Assembly: GCA_029990175.1 (NCBI GenBank)
Contig: JARKIP010000035.1
Coordinates: 37,524,001-37,588,000, forward strand
DNA: 64,000 nt
Reading direction: 5' to 3'
Origin: Petunia secreta
Lineage: Eukaryota > Streptophyta > Magnoliopsida > Solanales > Solanaceae
Under the pieces are notes generated by a model. That model saw only the letters and a program-made list of their open reading frames with translations, was not told the DNA's origin and made no database searches. This document shows, in pieces, positions 10,401 to 19,937 of this stretch (its first letter is position 1; each line of letters starts with the position of its first letter). The position numbers and the translations under genes were made by a program.

Positions 10401-12297
10401 AAGGTGTAAGCACAAACCTTTTTCCCTCATGTTTCACCGTGTAAGTGTTGGCCCGGCCATCATGAACCACTTGTTTGTCGTATTGCCAAGGTCTTCCAAA
10501 CAAAAGATGGCAAGCTTGCATTGGCACCACGTCAAACATGTGTTCATCTTGATAGTTCCCAATCTTGAACCTAACCAAGACTTGCTTCACTACCCTCAAT
10601 TCCCCACACTCACTTAGCCATTGCAAACGGTAGGGGTTCGGGTGTTTGATGGTAGTCAACTTCAATTGGGAGACCAAAGATTGGCTCACCACATTTGCAC
10701 AACTACCCGAGTCAATAATCATGGAACAAACTTGCCCCCTCACTCTACAACGGGCATGGAACAAGTTCTCCCTTTGCTCATCTTCCCTCCCCTCACTCAA
10801 CATAGTTCCCAAAATGCGGCGTACCACAAGGAACATATTAGGATCATCCCCCTCCGTAGCTCTCTCCTCACCTTCACCCTCAACTTCCTCACTCTCCTCC
10901 TCATCATCTTCCTCGGGCTCACTTTCCCCCTCATAGACCAACCCATCATCCATTACAATCATTGTTTTCCGGGTAGGGCACTCTTTGGCAAAGTGGCCAT
11001 AACCCTTGCATTTATGACATTGGAAGGAAGAAGAAGAAGGAGTATTTAAAGTAGTTTTAGAAATACCTCCAACTTCTTTGTGGTCGCTCTTCGGGGTAGC
11101 CTTCTCAAAAGGCTTCTTTACATCTCGACTCCCACTTGCCCCACTAGCATATGGGCTCTTCCATTCTTTGGTGCGAGTTGAAGGAGTGGTGGTGGTAGTA
11201 CTCCTATAGCGAGGAGCCTTTTCTTCTTTGAGCCATTTCTCGGCTTCAACCGCGGCATCACAAACATCTTGTAAGGAGTGAAAGATGTGAAGTCTCAATT
11301 GGGATGCAATCTCCTTACTCAAGCCACTTTTGAAACGGATGATAGCTTGTTCCTCATCTTCCGTTTCCATATCTAGAGCCATCCGAATTTTCTCAAAGTC
11401 GTTGAAATATTCATCAACGGACTTATAACCTTGTTTTAATTCATAGAGCCTTTTGAGTTGCTCTTGTCGATACTTGGGAGTCACATATTTGTTGTTCATT
11501 ATTTCTTTCAACTCTTCCCAAGTAATGTTCATCCGCAACCCAAGTCGTCTCCTTGATCGCTTCATGGACTCCCACCATGTAGATGCATAAGACTCAAATG
11601 ATGATATAGCATAGGTGGCCTTCTTCTCCTCGGTCATATCATTTGTGTCAAAGACCCGCTCTAGTTGGACCTTCCATTCAAGAAACGTTTCCGGATCACT
11701 AGTCCCTTTGAAAGGAGGGATAGTGATCTTGACACTATTGAGATTAGTGTCACGACCCCCACGGTGTTGTTCCGGTTGAACCCCATAGTTGTCATCAATA
11801 TCTTCATATTCCCTTCCCAAGTTCCTTCCCAAATAAGCTCTTGGTGGTCCTCGACCTCGACCACGACCTCTATCTATACCTCGGCCTCCATTCATCGCCC
11901 TCCTATTTGGATAGGGGACATCAAAGTAATCATCATCAAGTCCGAGGCCCTCCCCTTCTTGAGCTTCATCAACTTGCTCAAGAGGTGCAATGTTTCTCCG
12001 TGGCCTTAGGAATGGAGCATCTCCTTGGGGATTGCCCAAGGGTTGGGGATTGCCCAACATTCTTTCTCTAGCAAGAGCCTCATCCCTCAACCGTTGTCGA
12101 TGAACTAGCTCCGCATAATGATCCGGCTTCATGATGGAATCATCACTAGTGCCTTCATTGGGGTCCTTTTGGACACTCGGGGTCCTCTCCTTTTCAAGAA
12201 CCTCCATTTTAAGGTTTAGGGCCTTCACCTCGGCTAACAAGCTAGCCAAGACGTCGGTTGGAACCTCAATGGTACTCTTTGCTTTCTCCTCCGCCAT
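7270..12297 (-). CDS. gag-pol: D1 gag-pol polyprotein, 1675 aa, intact
   Basis: A single open frame for a Ty3/Gypsy polyprotein that would form particles, copy the RNA and integrate the cDNA. Visible in order: gag with RG-rich segment near residue 150 and capsid core; CCHC knuckle ([14 protein letters not shown]) at 427-440; protease IIDSGSC with Asp529; RT with YFDD at 909-912; RNase H with Asp1058; integrase zinc finger H1240, H1247, C1274, C1277; catalytic D1309, D1370, E1406 (D-x35-E). No chromodomain follows the integrase. Residues from about 1605 are encoded inside the 3' LTR and include [12 protein letters not shown] 12297 was chosen because it sits in the TTGTAGGTAC-ATGG context shared by all families. 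The minus orientation is opposite to its host B1. Confidence 0.95.
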   Translation of the reverse strand: MAEEKAKSTIEVPTDVLASLLAEVKALNLKMEVLEKERTPSVQKDPNEGTSDDSIMKPDHYAELVHRQRLRDEALARERMLGNPQPLGNPQGDAPFLRPRRNIAPLEQVDEAQEGEGLGLDDDYFDVPYPNRRAMNGGRGIDRGRGRGRGPPRAYLGRNLGREYEDIDDNYGVQPEQHRGGRDTNLNSVKITIPPFKGTSDPETFLEWKVQLERVFDTNDMTEEKKATYAISSFESYASTWWESMKRSRRRLGLRMNITWEELKEIMNNKYVTPKYRQEQLKRLYELKQGYKSVDEYFNDFEKIRMALDMETEDEEQAIIRFKSGLSKEIASQLRLHIFHSLQDVCDAAVEAEKWLKEEKAPRYRSTTTTTPSTRTKEWKSPYASGASGSRDVKKPFEKATPKSDHKEVGGISKTTLNTPSSSSFQCHKCKGYGHFAKECPTRKTMIVMDDGLVYEGESEPEEDDEEESEEVEGEGEERATEGDDPNMFLVVRRILGTMLSEGREDEQRENLFHARCRVRGQVCSMIIDSGSCANVVSQSLVSQLKLTTIKHPNPYRLQWLSECGELRVVKQVLVRFKIGNYQDEHMFDVVPMQACHLLFGRPWQYDKQVVHDGRANTYTVKHEGKRFVLTPLTPKQVSEDYRRMKELREAAKAKSPVVAKPLAETPPSSTGRMCAMMQPGEVLKGNDGTKMLICLVHKGMVLNSESDYLSNPNPLPSAIENVLKVYEDMFPDEMPDGLPPLRGIEHQIDFVPGSQIPNKPAYRSNPEDTRELQKQIDELLTKGLVRESLSPCAVPVILVPKKDGTWRMCVDCRAVNKITVKYRHPIPRLDDMLDELSGSSVFSKIDLRSGYHQIRMKPGDEWKTAFKTKFGLYEWLVMPFGLSNAPSTFMRLMNHVLKPFINKFVVVYFDDILIYSKSIGDHVGHLSQVLEVLRAEKLYANFKKCAFCVEKVVFLGFVVSVNGVEVDESKVEAIRDWPTPTTVSHVRSFHGLASFYRRFVRDFSTIAAPLTELVKKDKPFVWGEPQEKAFQELKGRLSTAPLLQLPDFGKAFEVECDASGVGIGGVLMQEGKPVAYFSEKLKGATLNYSTYDKELYALVRALAHWQHYLWPREFVIKSDHESLKHLRGQEKLNKRHAKWVEFIESFPYVIHYKKGKDNIVADALSRKFALATTLASRLVGFESIKSLYAHDPKLKSIYDALVSGERVEKYQWVDGYIFKHGRVCVPESSWRDVLVQEAHCGGLMGHFGVDKTMAILKEQFHWQKMRPLVERFCNACLDCKRAKSRSNNQGLYTPLPIPTSPWVDLSMDFVMALPRTRGGHDSIFVVVDRFSKMAHFIPCKKTNDAHHVASLFIDQVLKLHGVPRTIVSDRDSKFLSHFWKCLWGALGTKLLFSTSHHPQTDGQTEVVNRTLGALLRAMTKGKAGTWIDKLPLMEFAYNRTLHRMIGMTPFECVYGFNPLIPLDLTPLPRDVVVDFEGKARAKALLELHAKARKALEEAYEKIATKRNKGRKKVEFKKGDWVWVHFRKERFPIQRKGKLAPRGDGPFQVLSKINNNAYVIDLPGEYNVSTTFNVSDLTSFDVGDDTLEEDASISRTKSSQEGEDDATQIASRPFTRSQAKDIQDAHLHLVWRGGDETSSGKDLKAMHWSSFHVETGQETVQEAGEQNRAKTGEVC
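7487..7499 (-). other. D1 polypurine tract
   Basis: AAGAAGGGGAGGA on the minus strand, directly before the 3' LTR. It lies inside the polyprotein frame (SQEGEDD). Confidence 0.9.
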
Positions 12298-13578
12298 GTA
12301 CCTACAACAATCAAAAACAAGAAAGGAAGATTAGAGTAAAAGTCCTCACTCACTCCCTCACTTTTGTTTGTCGCTCGGGTTCACTCAAGCTTGGGGGTTG
12401 GTTTCACACAAACTTGAAATCAATGGCCTCCTCGTAGTTGCGCAACCTCCTCAAAGATCAAACCAAAATACAAGAACCAAATGCTCTTCGGGAAGAGTGG
12501 ATTCAATGGGACTCGATCAATGCCAAGCTATTTGGTGCGCACTTGAACCAAACAATTAACTACGAATCTTCTTTGGATTCTACTCTCCTCCTAGGCACGA
12601 GTATCCTATTCGCACAAGGGATTAGTACTAATTGGGTAGAAGTGTTACCCTCAAGGTACCAACCGGAAGTGGCGCGATCAAATGTTCAAAGATCGATTCG
12701 CCACTAAACGGATTCGGAATTGGACGAATTTTGGTTTGTGATCTAGAAACTCACCATATTTGATGATGCTATGGGAGTTTTGGTGGTTGGGAACTGTTAC
12801 GACACCTTTGCGAACGTTCTGTCCAACTTCAGGAAATTCTGGAAATTGGTTCCCTTCGCGATCGCGTGCAGATGAGCGCGACCGCGATGAACAAAATTCA
12901 GAATTGGCGCGATAGCGCGAGACCTTGCGCGATCGCGCAGGTTTGTTCAGCTGAACCAGAATTTCGACAGAAAAACAGCAGTTTTGGCACAACAACAACC
13001 CAAATGCAATGTATTTCAGTTTTCAAGCTTTCCCAAGATGTTTTTCAGCTGGAACAAACACTCCCCAATAGTTCATACACAAAAACAACCATCAAACAAC
13101 TTGTTTTCAAAGATTTTTTGACAAGTTCTTCAATATTTCCAAACCTTCAAGAACCAAATTTTCGATTTTCACTACAATACTCCAAATGATGTTATGTTGG
13201 TATCAAAACAACGGGAAAACTATTGTGAACAATCCCCGATACCAAACATTCACAATATCATAACATCAAGCAAGTTTTGGCAAATTTTGCAAAATACCCA
13301 ACCTAGGGTTCAATTTTTGAACTTTTGATTTTCAACTCCAAAACGCGTTTTGTTGGTACCCAATTGTCGGGTTCACGTAAACAAACAATCCCCGATAATC
13401 AAAACCAACAAAATCGTAACACAAGCGATTTCCTCCAAATTTTTGGGTTTTTGAGTTTTTTTTGAATTTTTTTCTTCTTTTCAATATAACAAGAACAAGA
13501 ACACGAAAATAAATGCGGAACAAAGATGACAAGCACGAAGAGTAGGACGAGGGCTCGTAAGAACGCAACCCTAGCCTT
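12298..13578 (-). other. D1 untranslated leader with second palindrome cluster
   Basis: About 1.3 kb without coding capacity. Palindromes start at 12857 (CGCGATCGCG), 12877 (CGCGACCGCG), 12908 (CGCGATAGCG) and 12928 (CGCGATCGCG): steps 20, 31, 20. The segment around 12905-12940 closely resembles the LTR array around 7155-7190. Immediately upstream of the ATG (minus strand) is a TCTAATC, pyrimidine tract, TTGTAG string resembling a splice acceptor. Confidence 0.75.
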
Positions 13579-13590
13579 GCTCTGATACCA
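13579..13590 (-). other. D1 primer binding site (tRNA-iMet)
   Basis: Minus-strand TGGTATCAGAGC, two bases from the end of the 5' LTR. Confidence 0.95.
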
Positions 13591-13592
13591 AC

Positions 13593-14343
13593 TGATGCAA
13601 TCGAAAATACGAAAGCGATAAAAGATAAGAAACGAGACGAGACTCACACTAAAGTCGAGTAGCAACGAAGAACTTGTTCCGTTACACCCCGAGCGATTGG
13701 AAAGAATCACCTACGCTAAGCAACTATCCTCAAGAGACACGAGGCTCAAGCAAATAGAATGATCGAAGATGGATTGAAGAGCAACTTGGATTCATCCAAT
13801 TGATTTCAAGCCAAAAGAGTTACAATGTCAAGAGCTATGCTCATTTAATGTGTTTTGTGTTCAAAGTAGTGTGTCCAACAATAAATGATGAAAGAGGGCA
13901 TTTATAGCACCTCATTACAATGTTTCCTAGCATTCTGGTCCGCTGCTACTCGAGTGTTCTTCGCGATCGCGCAGAGTTATACGCGATCGCGTGGAACACT
14001 AAAATGCAGAAGGTCGCGATAGCGCGAGTCTTGGCGCGATCGCGCAGGCAAAAGAAATGGTCATCGCGATCGCGTGAGTGATGGACGCGATCGCGAAGAG
14101 CAAGTTTCCAGTCTTAGGCAGTAAGCTCAGCAGACTTCCCCTGTTTTTGCCCTGTTTTGCTCCCCTGCTTCTTGCACTGTTTCCTGCCCTGTTTCCACAT
14201 GGAATGAGCTCCAATGCATTGCCTTTAAGTCCTTCCCCGAGCTCGTCTCATCCCCGCCTCTCCAAACCAAGTGTAGGTGAGCGTCTTGTATGTCCTTGGC
14301 TTGACTTCGAGTGAATGGTCTCGATGCAATTTGGGTTGCATCA
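13593..14343 (-). repeat. D1 5' LTR
   Basis: 751 bp, no difference from 6736-7486 seen by eye. The TATA box (minus strand TATAAAT) lies at 13900-13906 and would drive the D1 transcript leftward. Confidence 0.95.
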
Positions 14344-14348
14344 TTAAC

Positions 14349-17271
14349 TCTAATTGTGATTTTTCTTCTAGCCCTATGCCTAGTGCTTTGAAAAATGTCT
14401 TGGAAAACTTTGGGGACATGTTCCCGGATGAGATGCCCGATGGTTTACCTCCCTTGAGAGGAATTGAACATCAAATTGACTTTAGTCCGGGCTCTCAAAT
14501 CCCGAACAAGCCGGCCTATAGAAGCAATCCCGAGGATACAAGGGAGTTGCAAAAACAAGTCGATGACTTGCTTTCCAAAGGCTTGGTAAGGGAGAGTTTG
14601 AGTCCTTGTGCCGTACCGGTCATTCTTGTCCCAAAGAAAGACGGCACTTGGAGAATGTGCGTAGATTGCCGAGCCGTGAATAAGATAACGGTCAAGTACC
14701 GTCACCCTATTCCACGGCTTGATGATATGTTGGATGAATTGAGTGGGTCGTGTGTCTTTTCCAAAATCGACCTTAGGTCCGGTTACCATCAAATCCGGAT
14801 GAAACCCGGGGATGAATGGAAAACCGCATTCAAGACCAAATTCGGTCTCTATGAATGGTTGGTAATGCCCTTCGGGCTTTCCAACGCACCTAGCACTTTC
14901 ATGCGACTCATGAATCATGTTTTGAAGTCTTTTATCAACAAGTTTGTTGTTGTCTATTTTGATGATATCTTGATCTATAGTAAGACAATGGCTGAACATG
15001 TTGACCACCTTAGGCAAGTGCTTGATGCTTTGAGGGCCGAAAAGCTCTATGCTAATTTCAAAAAGTGTGCCTTTGGTGTGGATAAGGTTGTCTTCCTTGG
15101 GTTTGTTGTGAGTGCCCGAGGAGTGGAGGTGGATGAGTCTAAGGTAGAGGCCATACGTGATTGGCCTACTCCTACTACCGTGACTCAAGTGAGGAGCTTT
15201 CATGGTCTCGCAAGCTTTTATAGGCGATTTGTGAGGGACTTTAGCTCCATTGCCGCTCCACTCACCGAATTGGTGAAGAAAGACCAACCGTTTGTTTGGG
15301 GAGAGCCTCAAGAGAAGGCCTTCCATGAATTGAAAAGTAGGTTGAGTACCGCCCCTCTATTGCAATTGCCCGACTTCGGAAAGGCATTTGAGGTTGAATG
15401 TGATGCCTCGGGGGTGGGAATTGGTGGTGTATTAATGCAAGATAGCAAACCCATCGCCTACTTTAGTGAGAAGTTGAAAGGGGCCTCCTTGAATTATTCG
15501 ACATATGACAAGGAGTTGTACGCCCTTGTGAGAGCCCTTGCCCATTGGCAACACTATCTTTGGCCTCGTGAGTTTGTAATCAAGAGTGACCATGAGTCAC
15601 TCAAGCATTTGAGAGGCCAAGAGAAGCTCAATAAGAGACATGCCAAGTGGGTTGAATTCATTGAGTCCTTTCCCTATGTGATCCAATATAAGAAAGGGAA
15701 GGACAATGTTGTGGCGGATGCGCTTTCGAGAAAGTTTGCTCTAGCCACCATTCTCACCTCTAAGCTCATGGGGTTTGAGAGCATTAAATTGATGTATGCT
15801 CATGACCCAAAGCTAAAGAGTGTCCTTGACGCTCTAGAGAAGGGGGAGAGAGTTGAGAAATACCAATGGGTTAATGGATATATCTTTAAGAATGGTAAAG
15901 TGTGCATACCCGAGTCCTCATGGAGGGAATTGCTTGTGCGAGAGGCACATTGTGGAGGACTCATGGGTCATTTTGGTCGGGACAAGACCTTGGCCATCCT
16001 TCGGGAACAATTCCATTGGCCAAAAATGGGGACTCATGTTGAGAAACTTTGCAACTCTTGTCTTGAATGCAAGGTTGCTAAGTCCAAGTCGAACCCCCAT
16101 GGTTTGTATACCCCACTCCCCGTACCTACTAGTCCATGGTTGGATATCTCGATGGATTTTGTGATGGATGGGATTACCAAGGACTAGGGGGGGCCATGAT
16201 AGCATTTATGTTGTTGTGGATAGGTTCTCCAAAATGGCTCATTTCATTCCATGTCGTAAATGTGATGATGCACAACATGTTGCAACCTTGTTTATTGATA
16301 ATATCCTGAAATTGCATGGTGTGCCTCAAACCATAGTGAGTGATAGGGACACTAAGTTCCTAAGTCATTTTTGGAGGAGTTTATGGGGTGCCCTTGGCAC
16401 CAAACTCTTGTTTTCTTCGTCCCACCACCCCCAAACCGATGGGCAAACCGAAGTGGTGAACCGAACCTTGGGTGCTCTTCTTAGAGCCATGACCCGAGGT
16501 AAGGGTGGGACTTGGATAGATAAGCTACCTCTTATGGAGTTTGCCTACAATCGAACCGTGCATAGAATGATTGGCATGACTCCATTCGAGTGTGTGTATG
16601 GTTTTAACCCCTTGATTCCCCTTGATCTAACCCCTTTGCCAAGGGAAATGGTTGTTAATCTTGAAGGTAAAGCTAGAGCAAAAGCAATGATGGAACTCCA
16701 TGCAAAGGCGAAGAAGAATTTGGAGGAAGCCTATGCTAAGGTTGCTTCCAAGAAAAACAAAGGACGCAAGAAGGTGGAACTCAAGAAGGGTGACTATGTG
16801 TGGGTGCACTTCCGGAAAGAAAGGTTTCCAAACCTTAGAAAAGGGAAGTTAGCACCCTGTGGCGATGGTCCATTCCAAGTGCTCTCAAAGATAAACAACA
16901 ACGCCTACGTGATCGACTTGCCAAGTGAGTATCAAGTTTCTAATACTTTCAATGTTTGTGACTTGGTTCCTTTGGATGTAGGTAATGAAGGGGTCGTGGA
17001 TGATGATGCCTCGATTTCGAGGACGAAATCTTCTCAAGAAGGGGAGGATGATGCCGGGCAATCCACCACGAGGAGACCATTCACTCGGAGCCAAGCCAAG
17101 GATGTCCAAGAAGCGCATTTACACTTGGTGAGGAAGGGCCTTGAAGAAGGAAGCGATTGGAAGCCGTTCCGGGTGCTCAAACTAGGCCTCACGCCTAAGG
17201 AAGAAGAGAGCCCAGCAGAGCTAGGCGCCCCGCCTAGCCCAGGCGCCCCACCTAGGGAGCTCACTGCCTAA
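14349..17271 (+). pseudogene. B1 RT-RNase H-integrase, broken by a 4-bp insertion
   Basis: Continues the B1 frame after D1 and its TTAAC duplication. RT motif YFDD at 14955-14966, RNase H Asp at 15402, integrase zinc finger (HCGGLMGHF) near 15950, then the catalytic core. At about 16164 the sequence GATG is doubled compared with B2, shifting the frame into a TAG at 16185-16187; the correct frame resumes from 16168 and ends at 17269-17271. The last about 74 codons lie in the 3' LTR and include RPFTRSQAK and GAPP repeats read from the palindrome array. Confidence 0.92.
17036..17048 (+). other. B1 polypurine tract
   Basis: AAGAAGGGGAGGA directly before the 3' LTR and within the coding frame. 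Confidence 0.9.
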
Positions 17272-17896
17272 GGCTCAGAAAATGCACCAGGCGCCCCACC
17301 TGGCTAGGCGCCCAGTCTAGCTGAAGGCCAAGCCAGGCGCCCCGCCTAGCTTCAGGCGCCCAGCCTAGCTGAAGGCCAAGCCAGGCGCCCCGCCTAGATC
17401 CAGGCGTCCAGCCTAGCTTCAGCATAAACCAGGCGCCCCTCCCAGCCCCAGGCGCCCCACCTAGCTGCTGAACTTATGTTTCTTTTACTATTTTGCCCTG
17501 CGTGGCTTATTTGATGAACCTTATTAGTAAGGGTAATTACGTCTTTGTGTAAGCTTGGGAAAACACTATAAATATCCAAGCCTAGCTTATTTTACACTTA
17601 GCTTATTATTGATATTGATGAATGTTAAACATTGAACATGAGCATGGCTCTTGGTATTGAATGAAACCCTTTGATCTTGGACTTGTATGTCTTCTAGCGG
17701 ATCTAGATGAATACTCTTCCTCTCCGACCATTCTACTTGCGTGCTCGCGTTAGCTCGAGGGTAGTTGCATAGCGTAGGTGTTTTTGTCCTTCTCTCGGGG
17801 TGTAACGGAACAAGTTCTCCGTTGCTACTTGGGATTAGAGATCGAGTTACGTCTCGTTCTTTATCTTTTACTTTCCGCGTTTGATTTCCTACATCA
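17049..17896 (+). repeat. B1 3' LTR
   Basis: 848 bp; four substitutions from 2446-3293 by eye. TATA box at 17567-17574. Followed by the target duplication GGAGT (17897-17901), after which the A1 leader resumes. Confidence 0.95.
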
Positions 17897-17901
17897 GGAG
17901 T

Positions 17902-18074
17902 GCATTTGGCTTTTGAGTCGATTGATTAAGTTGAGGTTTACTATTCAACTTAGTGAAGCTTTGGATTCAAGCAAGAGTGAAATAGCCACCACCACTAAAC
18001 GAGTGATCCGAGTGAAACACTTGTGAGGGAGTGAGTGAGGTTGTTTGCTAACGTTTGTTTCTTGTGTAGGTACA
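17902..18074 (+). other. A1 untranslated leader, part 2
   Basis: Resumption of the A1 leader after B1. It ends with a GCTAAC, T-rich tract, TTGTGTAG string four bases (GTACA context) before the gag ATG, as in the other elements. Confidence 0.75.
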
Positions 18075-19133
18075 ATGTCTACCGAAGGCGAAGACTTTAC
18101 TAAGAGTGCCCTTGCTACTATCCTTGCCAAATTGGATAGTATTCACTTGAGGATTGAAAGCCTTAAGCGGGTGAACTCTAGTGCTCTAGTTGAGCATGGG
18201 ACTTCCAATGTCCAATCGGAGAAAGGGACCTCGAGCGTCCAAGTTGAGAAAGGGACCCCGAGTGTCCAAGTGGAAGTCTCAAGCACTCCTAACTTTACCC
18301 CGGAACAAGTTAGCCATGTCATTGAATTGCTCAATCAACAACGGGTAAAGAAGGATCGAGAGAGAATTGAATGAACGGGCATTCCCCGTATCTTGGATAA
18401 TCCCCCAAGAAATATTCCACTACCAAGACCCATCCGAAATGTGCAACCTCTTGAGCAAGTCGATGAAGCTCAAGAAGGGGAGGAAGCCGACTATGGTGAT
18501 GATATGTATGGGTTTGATGATCACTTTCAACCAAGGCGAGGTATGAATTGGGGTCGAAATGTGGATCGAGGTAGGGGCCGAGGTCGAGGGCCACCTATGG
18601 GATATGTTGGAGGGAATGCGAGGAGGGAGTATGGTGTGAATGAAGATCACTATGGGGGCCAACCGGAGCCTTTCCGTGGGGGTCGTGACAATACCAACCT
18701 CAATAGTGTGAAGCTTAATCTCCCAATCTTTAAAGGGAATTGTGATCCGAGTGCTTATATTGAATGGGTGCCACAAATGGAAAGGTTGTTTGACACAAAT
18801 GACATGACCGATGACAAGAAGGGTACTTATGCTATATCATCCTATGAGTCCTATGCATCTACTTGGTGGGAATCCGTCAAGAGATCAAGGAGAAGAGCGG
18901 GAATCCCCGTGAATGTGGGTTGGAATGACTTGAAGGGTATCATGAGTATCAAGTACATCACTCCTAGATATCGTCAAGAACAACTCAAGAAACTTTATGA
19001 GTTGAAGCAAGGTGTCAAGACGGTGCATGAATATTATGATGAGTTTGAAAGAACTCGGATGGCCTTGGATATGGACACCGAAGATGAGGAGCAAGCCGTG
19101 ATCCGTTTCATGAATGGTTTGAGCTATGGTATA
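18075..19133 (+). pseudogene. A1 gag, N-terminal part, broken
   Basis: ATG 18075 in the shared TAGGTACAATG context. The N-terminal helical region is followed by three roughly 33-nt peptide repeats around 18198-18280 (SVQVEK type), then a TGA at 18372-18374 where the paralogues have an Arg codon. The frame continues after it with the RG-rich stretch ([11 protein letters not shown]) and the capsid core (STWWES near 18870) up to the B2 insertion at 19134. The segment 18430-18690 is closely shared with C1, which suggests template exchange between families. Confidence 0.88.
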
Positions 19134-19923
19134 TGATGCCGGGCAATCCACCACAAGACGACCATTCACTCGGAGCCAAGCCAAGGATGTCCAAGAAGCG
19201 CATTTACACTTGGTGAGGAAGGGCCTTGAAGAAGGAAGCGATTGGAAGCCATTCCGAGTGCTCAAACTAGGCCTCACGCCTAAGGAAGGAGGGACTCCAG
19301 CAGAGCTAGGCGCCCCGCCTAGCCCAGGCGCCCCGCCTAGGGAGCTCACTGCCTAAGGCCCAGGCGCCCCGCCTAGCATCAGGCGCCCAGCCTAGCTGAA
19401 GGCCAAGCCAGGCGCCCCGCCTAGATCCAGGCGCCCCGCCTGGCTTCAGCACATTCCAGGCGCCCCTCCCAGCCCCAGGCGCCCCTCCTAGCTACTGAAT
19501 TTATGTTTCTTTGACTGTTTTGCCCTACGTGGCTTATTTGGTGAACCTTATTAGTAAGGGTAATTAAGTCTTTGTGTAAGCTTGGGAAAACACTATAAAT
19601 ACCCAAGCCTAGCTTATTTTACACTTAGCTTATTATTGATATTGATGAATGTTGAACATTGAACATGAGCATGGCTCTTGGTATTGAATGAAACCCTTTG
19701 ATCTTGGACTTGTATGTCTTCTAGCGGATCTAGATGAATACTCTTCCTCTCCGACCATTCTACTTGCGTGCTCGCGTTAGCTCGAGGGTAGTTGCATAGC
19801 GTAGGTGTTCTTGTCCTTCTCTCGGGGTGTAGCGGAACAAGTTCTCCGTTGCTACTTGGGATTAGAGATCGAGTTACGTCTCGTTCTTTATCTTTTACTT
19901 TCCGCGTTTGATTTCCTACATCA
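19134..19923 (+). repeat. B2 5' LTR
   Basis: 790 bp, TGATGCCGGGC start and CTACATCA end. TATA box at 19594-19601. No difference from the rejoined 3' LTR seen by eye. Confidence 0.95.
19308..19489 (+). promoter_or_regulatory. B2 5' LTR palindrome array (U3)
   Basis: Eight copies of AGGCG-CCC-CGCCT or variants start at 19308, 19326, 19362, 19381, 19410, 19429, 19458 and 19477: steps 18, 36, 19, 29, 19, 29, 19. This makes four pairs, about 105 bp upstream of the TATA box. The two copies nearest the TATA box have the right arm altered to CTCC(C/T). Confidence 0.8.
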
Positions 19924-19925
19924 TT

Positions 19926-19937
19926 TGGTATCAGAGC
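19926..19937 (+). other. B2 primer binding site (tRNA-iMet)
   Basis: TGGTATCAGAGC, two bases after the 5' LTR end. Confidence 0.95.

Larger units (their letters stand above)
6736..14343 (-). mobile_element. D1: intact Ty3/Gypsy retrotransposon, family D, inside B1
   Basis: 7608 bp with two 751-bp LTRs that look identical (6736-7486 is the 3' LTR, 13593-14343 the 5' LTR). Target duplication TTAAC at 6731-6735 and 14344-14348. One uninterrupted 1675-codon polyprotein, primer site, polypurine tract and TATA box are all present. Identical LTRs mean a very recent insertion. It is a candidate autonomous element; expression cannot be judged from sequence. Confidence 0.97.
2446..17896 (+). mobile_element. 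B1: Ty3/Gypsy retrotransposon, family B, in the A1 leader; host of D1
   Basis: Two 848-bp LTRs (2446-3293 and 17049-17896) start TGATGCCGGGC and end CTACATCA. The target duplication GGAGT lies at 2441-2445 and 17897-17901. Without D1 the element is about 7.84 kb. LTR copies differ at four positions by eye. The coding frame carries one nonsense codon (5365-5367) and one 4-bp insertion (about 16164), besides D1, so it is not autonomous. Confidence 0.95.

Noticed and set aside
14445..15326. 293-codon minus-strand frame, and the similar one at 23459-24325
   Set aside because: Both are antisense shadows of RT and follow its codon pattern; no independent signal.
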